The notes beneath the pieces were generated by a model that was not told the origin of the DNA, did not search any database, and saw nothing but the letters and a program-made list of their open reading frames with translations. The position numbers and the translations under genes are program-made. Below are positions 56,279-64,000 of a stretch of DNA of 64,000 bases, in pieces; the first letter of the stretch is position 1; each line of letters starts with the position of its first letter. Source of the DNA: Bifidobacterium polysaccharolyticum (GTDB lineage: Bacteria > Actinomycetota > Actinomycetes > Actinomycetales > Bifidobacteriaceae); assembly GCF_016101585.1 (NCBI RefSeq), contig NZ_JACFQG010000002.1, positions 529,413-593,412 of the forward strand, in the 5' to 3' direction.

Positions 56279-58700
56279 GATTGAGCTCCTTTCCGGTCTT
56301 GCGGTTGGCGGACATGTTCCTGAAGAATCCGGCGATGAATCCGCCCAGCCCCCGCCACAGGTGGCCATTGGGGATGCGCACGATGGCCTCGACCATGGCC
56401 GTGTCAATCAGCCCGTTGGTCATCTTGGCCATGGCCCTGGGGGGCATGTTGAGCAGGAAGAGGGTGTTCAGGTCGGGGTTGCCGGTCTTGGTCTCGTGGC
56501 GGCTCTCGTTCTTGGCCAGGAAGTTGGCCACGAACCTGGCCAGGGCGCTTCTGGAGTCCTTCCAGGACGAGAGCGGATCGTTGATGCCGAAGGAGTTGAC
56601 GATGCCCTGTCGAACCACCGGGTGACCGAAGAGTGCTGTCACTGCGGCATCGTCGACCTCCTTGACCCGGCCGGTCAGGTAGGCGCCCAGGGCAGGGTCG
56701 GGACTCTGCGGGTCGACGGTGCCCTGGACGGTTAGATGTCCGCTCAGCTCCATGCTGCGGGCGTCGGATCCAATCATGATGGTCCAGCCGCCGGCTTCGA
56801 CCTGCCATGAGTTGCTGGCTGTGTCGAAGTGCCGGAAGGTCGTCTGGTCGAAGTCGATACGGACACGGGTTGATTGACCGGCTTCCAGGCTGACCTTCTT
56901 GAAGCCTTTTAGTTCGCGGACCGGCCTGAGCACGCCACCCTTGGGCGCCTGGACGTAGAGCTGGGGAACGGTGGCCCCCTGCCTGTCCGAGTCGTTGGTC
57001 AGGGTGAAGGTTGCTCCCTTGTCGTCCACGGATAGATCGGCATAGGTGAAGTGTGCGTAGGACAGGCCGTATCCGAAGGGGAAGCGTTCCTCCACGCCGG
57101 TGGTCAGGTAATAACGGTAGCCGACGAAGGGACCCTCCCGGTAGATCGATTCGTGAGCAGGGTCGGGATACCAGTCGGCGCTGGGGCAGTCGGCATAGGA
57201 CTTGGGCCAGGTTTCCGCCAGGTGGCCGGAGGGGTTGACCCGGCCCGTCAGGATGTTCAGGGTGGCTGATGCACCAGCTTGCCCGGACAGTCCTATGTAG
57301 AGGACGGCATCGCACTGGTCGATCCAGTCGGTGGTGACAGGGGAGCCCGCTACCAGGACGACCACCAAAGGTTTGTCCGTCGCACCCAAGGCCTTGATCA
57401 GGTCGACCTGGTTGCTGGGAATGTCCATGTGGGAACGGTCCAGGCCCTCGGATTCGCTGCGCTCGTCCAGGCCCACGCAGGCAACGATTACATCAGCCTG
57501 GTCGGCCGTAGCCACGGCCTGGTCGATCAAAGATTGGTTCTTCTCGCCATGGCGTTCATATCCCTGGCTGTAGGAGGCCAGCTCCAGGCCGTCGCCGTTG
57601 CCCTGCCTGATCAGGTCCAGCATGCTCTCCTGCTTGGCCGCGTTGACCTTTGAGGACCCAGATCCTTGGAACCTTGGAGTCTCGGCCATGTCGCCGACCA
57701 GGGCGACCCGTGTGCCGGCGGCCAGTGGCAGGCGTCCCTCCCGATTGACCAGAAGGACGGCGGATCCCTCGGCGATGCTCCTTGCCACCTGATGGTGGTC
57801 CCGTATCTGGTCTGCGGTCAGGTTCCCATCGGGGTCCATGTCGGAGTGATAGGTCAGCTTGGCCAGTTGCGCCACCTCTTCGGCCCGGGCGTTCAGGTCG
57901 GCCTCGTCCAGGCGGCCTTCCTGCACTGCCTTGGCTATCTGGCGGACGGAGTCGTACCCGGCCTGGGGCATTTCAAGGGAGGAGCCATTGGCGGCTGCAG
58001 CGACCGCACTGTTGGAGCCGCCCCAATCCGAGACCACCATTCCGTCGAAGCCCCACTCCTTGCGTAGGATGTCCTTGAGCAGGTGGGGATTCTCGTTGGC
58101 ATAGGTGCCGTTGACCATGTTGTAAGAGGTCATGATGGCCCAGGGATGGGCCTGGCGTACGGCGATCTCGAATCCGGTCAGATAGAGCTCGCGCATGGTG
58201 CGCTCATCTACCACGGAGTCGGATGCCTGGCGGCGCAGCTCCTGGCTGTTCATGGCGAAATGCTTGGGGGTGGCGGCTACTCCCTGTGACTGGATGCCTT
58301 CAATAAGGCCAGCAGCCATATGACCGGCTACCTGGGGGTCTTCGGAATAGTATTCAAAGTTTCTGCCGCACAGGGGATTACGCTTGATGTTCATGCCCGG
58401 ACCCAGGACCATGTTGACGCCCAGGCTTCTAGCCTCGCTGCCCAGCGCCTGGCCCATGGTCTTGGCCAGCTCCGGGTCCCATGAGCAGGCCACAGTGCCG
58501 GCTGTGGGGAAGCAGGTGGCGGGCTTGGATTTGCCCATGCCCAGGTTGTCCCCTGATCCGGTCTGGCGCCGCAGGCCGTGCGGACCGTCGCTCAGGACCA
58601 TGCTCGGGACGCCCGCCCTCTTCAGGGCACGGGTCGCCCAGGTGGATTTTCCGGAGAGCAGCGATGCCCGTTCCAGAACTGTCAGATCCTTGACTTCCAT
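56271..58700 (-). CDS. GH3 beta-glucosidase-family glycoside hydrolase, cytoplasmic
   Basis: The 809-residue enzyme has the normal GH3 order: the TIM-barrel-like N domain (about 1-240, nucleophile Asp225 in MVVSDWGG and the KHF of the substrate pocket), the alpha/beta C domain (about 300-500), then a fibronectin III-like domain (about 590-665). A further C-terminal part of about 140 residues is unusual and has no known motif. No signal peptide or helix is seen, so it is a cytoplasmic exo-glycosidase on imported beta-glucosides or related oligosaccharides. The specificity (beta-glucose, beta-xylose or alpha-arabinose) cannot be told. A dyad lies 86 bases upstream. Confidence 0.95.
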   Translation of the reverse strand: MEVKDLTVLERASLLSGKSTWATRALKRAGVPSMVLSDGPHGLRRQTGSGDNLGMGKSKPATCFPTAGTVACSWDPELAKTMGQALGSEARSLGVNMVLGPGMNIKRNPLCGRNFEYYSEDPQVAGHMAAGLIEGIQSQGVAATPKHFAMNSQELRRQASDSVVDERTMRELYLTGFEIAVRQAHPWAIMTSYNMVNGTYANENPHLLKDILRKEWGFDGMVVSDWGGSNSAVAAAANGSSLEMPQAGYDSVRQIAKAVQEGRLDEADLNARAEEVAQLAKLTYHSDMDPDGNLTADQIRDHHQVARSIAEGSAVLLVNREGRLPLAAGTRVALVGDMAETPRFQGSGSSKVNAAKQESMLDLIRQGNGDGLELASYSQGYERHGEKNQSLIDQAVATADQADVIVACVGLDERSESEGLDRSHMDIPSNQVDLIKALGATDKPLVVVLVAGSPVTTDWIDQCDAVLYIGLSGQAGASATLNILTGRVNPSGHLAETWPKSYADCPSADWYPDPAHESIYREGPFVGYRYYLTTGVEERFPFGYGLSYAHFTYADLSVDDKGATFTLTNDSDRQGATVPQLYVQAPKGGVLRPVRELKGFKKVSLEAGQSTRVRIDFDQTTFRHFDTASNSWQVEAGGWTIMIGSDARSMELSGHLTVQGTVDPQSPDPALGAYLTGRVKEVDDAAVTALFGHPVVRQGIVNSFGINDPLSSWKDSRSALARFVANFLAKNESRHETKTGNPDLNTLFLLNMPPRAMAKMTNGLIDTAMVEAIVRIPNGHLWRGLGGFIAGFFRNMSANRKTGKELNHE

Positions 58701-58785
58701 GGTGTTCCCTCTCCACGATCTCTTCGGTGGTTAACCGGCCAGTCTCTCCGAGAGGTCAAGACCTGTGCCGAAGTTCTCTGCAGGT

Positions 58786-58809
58786 TCAGAAAACAACGAA
58801 GTTTTCTGA
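58786..58809. promoter_or_regulatory. 9-bp dyad upstream of the cytoplasmic GH3 gene
   Basis: Arms tcagaaaac (58786-58794) and gttttctga (58801-58809) are separated by aacgaa. The size and place fit an operator, for example for a LacI-family sugar repressor, but no such gene is in the window. Confidence 0.45.
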
Positions 58810-59020
58810 TAATGGTTCGATTGCTGTTTATTTGTATTATTAGTGACTATGCTTCTAAGAGCACACCCTGTTCCTAATCTGTATGAACGGGTGCATAAAT
58901 GGTTTCATTTCGGTTTATTTGCGTCTAATTACGGTTTCTTCCCAACGAAGACTTCAGTAGTTATCTTCCTTGCCTAGAAGATGGGTGACCAGAGAGTTAT
59001 TCGCATTCCTTCAATGGAAA

Positions 59021-59059
59021 GAGGAAGCCAGTTATACAGCAAGTTTGTCTGGCTTCCTC
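59021..59059 (-). terminator. Terminator of the membrane GH3 gene
   Basis: Eleven-base arms gaggaagccag (59021-59031) and ctggcttcctc (59049-59059), 33 bases after the minus-strand stop codon at 59092, followed on that strand by tttcc-rich sequence. Confidence 0.75.
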
Positions 59060-59091
59060 TATCCCCTACGCTGCTATTTGCCTCGGAGTGA

Positions 59092-61953
59092 TCACTTGCG
59101 CTTCATGAAGCGCTTGATGGTGATGAACTCGGCAAGCAGGGCCAGAACCAAGGTTAGACCCCAAATTATATACATGGTGGTGCGCCAGAAGGGAGTCTTG
59201 GACTTGGGCTGACCGTTAGCGTACATCCAGCTATTAGCTGTAGTGTAGAGGATGTTATGGCTAGCTTGTCGCATGGCCTTGAGCGAGGTGGCTGATTTGT
59301 TGGCGACATGGTTCGTTACATCCATAGTTGCCAACATCGAGTCGTTGCCATTGCGCATTTCTTGGTCGCCGTTCTGGAAAGTATCGTATGCGCCAAAATA
59401 ATCAGTAACAACGAAGCCTCGGAACCCCCACTCGCCTCGCAAAACCTTCTGCAGGAGGTCGGGGTTGGCACCTGAGTACTTAGGCCCGATGTAGTTGAAG
59501 GAGCTCATGACAGCGGTAGCACCACCCTTTTTGACACTCATCTCAAAGGGTTTGAGATAAATCTCTCGCATGGACTGTTCATCGGCCCACGTGCAAAGCA
59601 TGTCAGTTCGATTTGTCTCTTGCTCATTGAGAGCGAAGTGCTTGATAAAAGCGTAGACTCCTTTTGTCTGTGCACTCTCGACTTCGGCCGAGGCCAGAGT
59701 CCCGGCAAGAACAGGATCTTCAGAGAAGTACTCAAAATTACGACCGCCGAAGGCGGATCGATGAATGTTCATTGCCGGCGCGTACCAACCAGTAATGTGC
59801 ATGTCTTTAGCCATTTGTGCAATCATGTCGCCGAAACGCTTAGCGAGGTTACGATTCCATGTGCAGGCGAAAGCTGTAGAGGAGGGGAAACCGATTGAAC
59901 CAACCTTGGTGAAGTTATTGTTCAGCGCAGCTGGCCCATCTGCGTCAACTAATTGGATTTTTCCAATGGATTTGATAGCAGGTGTGCCATATCCGCCTTT
60001 GGCAATGAGGCTGTCCATATCCTTAAAGGTAAGCTGATCGAGAAGCTTGTCCCAAAGCGGATCATCATAGGATTTCCCGTACAGATCAGACAGGTGGATT
60101 CCGTTTTTAGCTCCCATGATTGGTGCCTTATCAGAGGCTTTGTCGAACTTCTTGGAGTCGTAGTTTCCATTATTGACAAAGTTCGCTTTAATCTCATCGC
60201 TCATAGACATGGAAGCAGGCTTTTCGCTTGCTTGTGTGTGATTGGCGAACCTGTTGGCACGACTCAAATAAGTGAGGTCACCCCTAGTATTGTCGAAGTG
60301 ATTTGTGGCAGGAGTGCGGTCGCCGTTGTGTGTTTTATCTTTGCTGTTGTAAGCTACGGTATTCGCAATGGTCAGAGTTCTGCTGTCAATGACAGTATGG
60401 GAATCCGTCTGCAGGGATACCTTGTAGTCACCTTTTTCCAAGACATAGGATTTCGCGCCCTTAGCATCGTACGAAGCCATATCACCTTCATCGAAGGAGA
60501 GCTCAACTGTTTGGGATTCCCCGGGCTTCAGCTCCTTGGTTTTCTGGAAGGCGACCAGGTTGGTGGAGGCTTTCTCAATACCTCCATTGGTGTATGGAGG
60601 GTTGTAGTACAGCTCTACTACATTCTTTCCTGGCTTTTGACCCTTGTTGGTTACGGTCACATTGACCGAGACCTTTCCATTGGCGTGGTTGAGCTCGCTC
60701 ATTTTCTGTTCAAAGTGTGTGTATGAGAGACCATACCCGAAGGGATACTGGACGAGGTCGTTGTAATTGATAAGACCTTCCTGGGCCGCTGTCTCATAGA
60801 ACCTGTATCCGACGTAGATGCCTTCGTTGTAATTGATGAAGTGCGGTTTGACCATTTCACCGGAGAATGCGTCCTTCAATTCGAATTGATCGGCATTATC
60901 GTAGGTGAAATCACCGAAGTTGTTCCAGTTCGGGGCTTTTTTCAGATCTTTAATGAAAGTGTCCGAGGTTCTTCCGGAGGGGTTTACTTTGCCTGCCAGG
61001 ATGTCGCCAAGAGATTGGAATCCTGTCTGTCCTGCAGGAGGGCACCAGAGGACCGACTTGATCTGAGGATATTTATCCAGGAAATCGAATTGGAAAGTAT
61101 TGGCACCGTTATAGATCAAAGTAACTTTGCTGAAATTCTTGGTTACTAAATCGAGGAGGTCTTTCTCTGAGTGGTCGAGTTGCAGGTAGTGTTGACCAGC
61201 CTCAAATTCTGCGTACTTCTTTGAATTCTCGTTGAAGATGACATTCTTTGCTTTCATGTCAGTGGGCAGGTCCGATCCCTCTCCACCGGTACGAGCAATC
61301 ACCACGACTGCCTGGTCGGAGAATTCCTTGCAGTTATCGATTAGGTTTTGGGAATACCGCTCTACTGGCGTCTCGGGAAGGGACCAATTTGCCTTGAAGC
61401 CACTTTCTGGGCGTTTTTCCCGGAAGTCGGTATAAAACTTGCTCAGTTTGCTGTTAGTGCTGAATCCAGCTCGTTTCATTCCCTCCAGCATCGATACTGT
61501 CGGATATTGGTCAGACATTGATCCCGATCCTGAACCGCCGTAAACAGGATTAGTTGAGCTCCATCCGAAAACGTTAATTTTTTTAGTTGATAGGGGGAGA
61601 TTAGATTCATCGTTCTTCAGTAGGGTGATGGCTTCCCGTTGCGTTTCGTTGGCGAGTTTATTGGCCGAAGCGACAGTCTGGCTGCTCAATAAGTGTTTTT
61701 CAACACTTGCATTATTCAGAATGGTAGACATGGGGCCGGTCAGCATCATGGAGATCGTGGCGACGACGGCTACCAGTGCAATGATCCAAGACTCTGAATG
61801 TACTAATTTACGGGCACCCAGGTTGGTCACAGTTTTTTTGTTGACTGCGAAGGTGATGATCAGTGCCAGGATAAGCAGTACGCCGACGGTGACCAGATAT
61901 GGTACCAGCGAATGCAATATGGTAATGACATCAGCCATATTAATTTGTAACAT
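59092..61953 (-). CDS. Membrane-anchored GH3 glycoside hydrolase with permuted domain order
   Basis: From ATG 61953, after aaggagacaagaacc, the product has 953 residues. It has two membrane helices near the start (about 10-37 and 55-75), a GH3 C-type alpha/beta domain (about 90-390) and a fibronectin III-like domain (about 400-500). The GH3 N-type catalytic domain follows (about 560-890, nucleophile Asp851 in VVTDYFG), then one helix at the very end (YIIWGLTLVLALLAEFI). The two GH3 domains are thus in reverse order, as in circularly permuted GH3 enzymes. Its GC content is much lower than that of the neighbouring GH3, which suggests transfer. It probably acts at the cell surface. The start upstream at 62013 is not used because it lacks a ribosome binding site. 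Confidence 0.93.
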   Translation of the reverse strand: MLQINMADVITILHSLVPYLVTVGVLLILALIITFAVNKKTVTNLGARKLVHSESWIIALVAVVATISMMLTGPMSTILNNASVEKHLLSSQTVASANKLANETQREAITLLKNDESNLPLSTKKINVFGWSSTNPVYGGSGSGSMSDQYPTVSMLEGMKRAGFSTNSKLSKFYTDFREKRPESGFKANWSLPETPVERYSQNLIDNCKEFSDQAVVVIARTGGEGSDLPTDMKAKNVIFNENSKKYAEFEAGQHYLQLDHSEKDLLDLVTKNFSKVTLIYNGANTFQFDFLDKYPQIKSVLWCPPAGQTGFQSLGDILAGKVNPSGRTSDTFIKDLKKAPNWNNFGDFTYDNADQFELKDAFSGEMVKPHFINYNEGIYVGYRFYETAAQEGLINYNDLVQYPFGYGLSYTHFEQKMSELNHANGKVSVNVTVTNKGQKPGKNVVELYYNPPYTNGGIEKASTNLVAFQKTKELKPGESQTVELSFDEGDMASYDAKGAKSYVLEKGDYKVSLQTDSHTVIDSRTLTIANTVAYNSKDKTHNGDRTPATNHFDNTRGDLTYLSRANRFANHTQASEKPASMSMSDEIKANFVNNGNYDSKKFDKASDKAPIMGAKNGIHLSDLYGKSYDDPLWDKLLDQLTFKDMDSLIAKGGYGTPAIKSIGKIQLVDADGPAALNNNFTKVGSIGFPSSTAFACTWNRNLAKRFGDMIAQMAKDMHITGWYAPAMNIHRSAFGGRNFEYFSEDPVLAGTLASAEVESAQTKGVYAFIKHFALNEQETNRTDMLCTWADEQSMREIYLKPFEMSVKKGGATAVMSSFNYIGPKYSGANPDLLQKVLRGEWGFRGFVVTDYFGAYDTFQNGDQEMRNGNDSMLATMDVTNHVANKSATSLKAMRQASHNILYTTANSWMYANGQPKSKTPFWRTTMYIIWGLTLVLALLAEFITIKRFMKRK

Positions 61954-62564
61954 GGTTCTTGTCTCCTTGTTATCTTCTTGCTTGAAACAAGCCGACAAAG
62001 GCCATGCGCTCATGTTTGATAAGGAGCAACTTTGGTCTTTATCACCTGCTTTCTTTTACTATGACAAGGCGCATAAAATGTCTCAAAGAAATATCATGAA
62101 TTGTCGATTAAAGCGTCTGATCTGTCGTACTGAAGCCAGAAAGTGTCGATAAAAGAGTATCAGTTCTTCGTTTGTCTGTACCTCATAATTATGGCAGGAT
62201 TTAGCCTGCCAGCACTTATACGGGCGGGTTACGTCAATCATCAGCGGTCCTAGCGGTGCAGAGTAATTAAATCAGCATGCTGAGCCAATACCTTGCTGCT
62301 CCAGAGACAGGGATACTTATGTCGTAGGGCTTGGTGAGTGGCCCTAAGACGTTATTCTGATGCCGCAGACGGTTTCGACTGGTGTTTCAGAGATACACAG
62401 GCCTGCTCTGCTGCTCGCTTTATCGTACGAATGAGAGATTCTTGTGGTCTGTTTTCCGATAGAATTCCATTATGGCCCAAGGCAGAAGCTGTGCTCATCA
62501 TCAGTGTTCCACGCATTCACGTTTGTATTGGACGTGGATTAGAGGTACACGCCTTGTCTTCTCG
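61954..62564. other. Non-coding region between membrane GH3 and hydrolase
   Basis: It contains the GH3 promoter on the minus strand, a 7-bp hairpin with arms 62192-62198 and 62205-62211 and, near 62400-62564, coding-like sequence in the wrong frame for the hydrolase. Confidence 0.5.
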
Positions 62565-63401
62565 ATGAATCCAGCACCTCGCCGTGCCCTTATTATCCTT
62601 TACCTCCATGGCGGTCCGGGCGATGCCTGCATTCCGCTGACCATGCGCTACAACGCGGCCTTGGAACGCGATTTCCGTTTCATCAACCTGGACCAGCGGG
62701 GCAGCGGTCTGTCCTACCATCCCTTTGCCCCTGGCGAGGCGGTGACCATCGATTCGATGGTCGAAGATGTTCACCAGTTCGTGCTAAAGCTTCTTCGAGC
62801 CTACAGGCAGGATTCTCTGATTCTCATCGGTCATTCCTGGGGTAGCGTCCTAGGGCTGGAGATGGTGAAGCGCTATCCCTCGCTTGTTCGTTGCTACATC
62901 GGCCTTGGGCAGGTTGTCAGCATGCGCGCCGCTCTTCGGCTAAGACGGCATTGGGGGCAACAGAATTTGGGTCCCCGGCTCGGTTCGGTCGTCAGCAGGG
63001 AGAGCGGAACCGCTGACATGGTGCTGATGATCAATGAGTTGTTGTCTCGTGGCGGGGCTGCCATGCTGTTCGGATCCCTGGGGCGGATCATGACTTACCT
63101 GCGCTCGCCCTACTACAACTGGTCGCGTCTGCTCAACCACGCCAAGGGGGTGGCTCAATCCCGCGCTCGCTTGGATGCTGAGCTGGAGCAGGTTGATTTC
63201 AGCAGGCAGACTTCTTTCGGGGCACCGGTATATTTCATTAGCGGCAAGTATGACCGTCATCTGCCAGGCACTCTGGTTGAGCGGTTTGCGGATGGGCTGA
63301 AGAGTCCACATCGGTTCATTCGCTTTGACCGGTCCGGGCACTGCCCGCAATGGGATGAGCCTGAACGGTTTGCAGCGACGGTTAAAGCCGTCTGCCTGTA
63401 A
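62565..63401 (+). CDS. Alpha/beta hydrolase (prolyl-aminopeptidase-like), N terminus doubtful
   Basis: From ATG 62565 the product has 278 residues and keeps the oxyanion region LHGGPGD, NLDQRGSGLSYH, the nucleophile elbow GHSWGS (Ser91), an acid in SGKYDRHLP and the final His in DRSGHCPQW. It is an alpha/beta hydrolase of the proline-iminopeptidase-like group. In the family about 30-40 residues usually precede LHGGPG. Here they are missing in frame, but an adjacent frame ending at 62568 reads PRIHVCIGRGLEVHALSSR, which resembles that part. A frameshift at about 62560 is likely, so the gene may be damaged or the sequence may contain an error. The substrate is unknown. Confidence 0.7.
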   Translation: MNPAPRRALIILYLHGGPGDACIPLTMRYNAALERDFRFINLDQRGSGLSYHPFAPGEAVTIDSMVEDVHQFVLKLLRAYRQDSLILIGHSWGSVLGLEMVKRYPSLVRCYIGLGQVVSMRAALRLRRHWGQQNLGPRLGSVVSRESGTADMVLMINELLSRGGAAMLFGSLGRIMTYLRSPYYNWSRLLNHAKGVAQSRARLDAELEQVDFSRQTSFGAPVYFISGKYDRHLPGTLVERFADGLKSPHRFIRFDRSGHCPQWDEPERFAATVKAVCL

Positions 63402-63926
63402 CCCTCTATTGACATGCAAGGGCTGCCTTGCCGCTTTCGCCGATTCGCATGCTAGAAATACATGCTGCAAGCGACGAAATCTACTAATATGAGTCATGGA
63501 AGATATTGGTTTGAGCCTCGCTGAAGAGCGCGCGGGGCTCCTGGATAGGCGAAGGTCGACGGAACGGGGGACCATGTCGATGAAAATCGACACGCCGTAG
63601 AATCCCCGGAATCGTTGGGTTCCTTCGATATTTTCCTATGCCAATTTGCGGGACAACGCAACTTCGTGTAAGTTTACTTCTTGCTGCCCGGCAGTGATGA
63701 GAACTCTTCGGAGGGCTTGGAGCTGTTGGTGTGGTGGTGGTTTGAGAACTCAAGAGCGTGTTTGTGCTACTTATAGCTTTTTGATTGCCAGTCCGATGCC
63801 CGCCCGGCTGTTGTCGGGTACGTGGGAGCGTTGTGAGGGGTGTCGGGGTTTTTCGTGGGTTGGTTTCCTCCTTATGGAAGCTGGCCCGTCAATTATTGAT
63901 GTGGGCTGTTTCGGCCTTCTTCATGG
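63402..63926. other. Spacer and rRNA leader before 16S rRNA
   Basis: About 525 bases without a supported gene. Two small hairpins are near the start (arms 63416-63421/63426-63431, and a 7-bp stem with a gaaa loop at 63575-63592). The sequence tttgagaactcaagagcgtg at 63741-63760 resembles the antitermination-type leader element of actinobacterial rRNA operons. An rRNA promoter is expected, but no clear -35/-10 pair was found. Confidence 0.5.
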
Positions 63927-64000
63927 TTTTTTGTGGAGGGTTTGATTCTGGCTCAGGATGAACGCTGGCGGCGTGCTTAACACATGCAAGTCGAACGGGA
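63927..64000 (+). rRNA. 16S rRNA, 5' end (runs off the window)
   Basis: The sequence from about 63927 begins ttttttgtggagggtttgat, and continues ctggctcaggatgaacgctg gcggcgtgcttaacacatgc. This is the universal 5' end of bacterial 16S rRNA, and its GTGGAGGGTTTGATTC form is close to that of bifidobacteria. Only about 74 bases are in the window. The gene is on the plus strand, so it is co-directional with replication from oriC. Confidence 0.95.

Noticed and set aside
63646..63945. Plus-strand frame running into the 16S rRNA
   Set aside because: It overlaps the rRNA leader and the rRNA start.
1..64000. CRISPR arrays, insertion sequences, prophage genes or integrase/attachment sites
   Set aside because: None was seen; the only short tandem repeat (27122-27157) lacks spacers and cas genes.

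Overview
The window carries the replication origin region of a high-GC actinobacterium, most probably a Bifidobacterium. The reasons are the pcnA/cca–nudix–DUF6049–murJ–trxB–parB–parA–rsmG–khpB–yidC–yidD–rnpA–rpmH–dnaA–dnaN–recF–dciA–gyrB–gyrA order typical of Actinobacteria (with the sigM found beside murJ in mycobacteria absent), the MurJ–pseudokinase fusion, a lone MsiK/UgpC-type sugar ATPase, several GH3 beta-glucosidases, and a 16S rRNA 5' end with a bifidobacterial look at the right edge. Species cannot be fixed from sequence reading alone.

Layout. Positions 1-11,000: the tail of an MFS transporter, dcd, a CMD–cupin fusion behind a MerR-type promoter, rlmB, a DUF4032 kinase-like protein, msiK, a second CMD protein, a Ser/Thr kinase, a DsbA-like membrane thiol protein and tRNA-Thr. 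11,050-15,340: a hairpin-rich candidate small RNA, then rpf, rsmA, ispE and a LytR_C protein. 15,446-26,744: cca and, divergently, the cell-wall cluster nudix–DUF6049–murJ, then an aminotransferase and a Ddl-family ligase. 26,745-35,664: an AT-rich, gene-poor stretch with trxB, parB, parA and rsmG and six parS sites. 36,037-38,853: khpB–yidC–yidD–rnpA–rpmH on the minus strand. oriC lies around dnaA, with the densest DnaA-box cluster at 40,928-41,341, followed by dnaN–recF–dciA–gyrB–gyrA on the plus strand. 49,452-63,401: accessory cell-surface and sugar genes (DUF3566, VanZ/RDD, EamA, a LytTR/GHKL two-component pair, GT2, GtrA, two GH3 enzymes, an alpha/beta hydrolase). A 16S rRNA gene begins at about 63,927 and runs off the window.

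Themes. Chromosome replication and segregation (DnaA, DnaN, RecF, DciA, gyrase, ParAB–parS) and cell-envelope growth (MurJ, Rpf, YidC/YidD, LytR_C, Ddl) dominate. Several genes look leaderless: a TANNNT -10 box ends exactly 6 nt before the start codon. In the AT-rich segment, ParB and RsmG carry long low-complexity insertions, and two parS sites lie inside the parB coding sequence. No CRISPR array, insertion sequence, prophage or integrase was seen.
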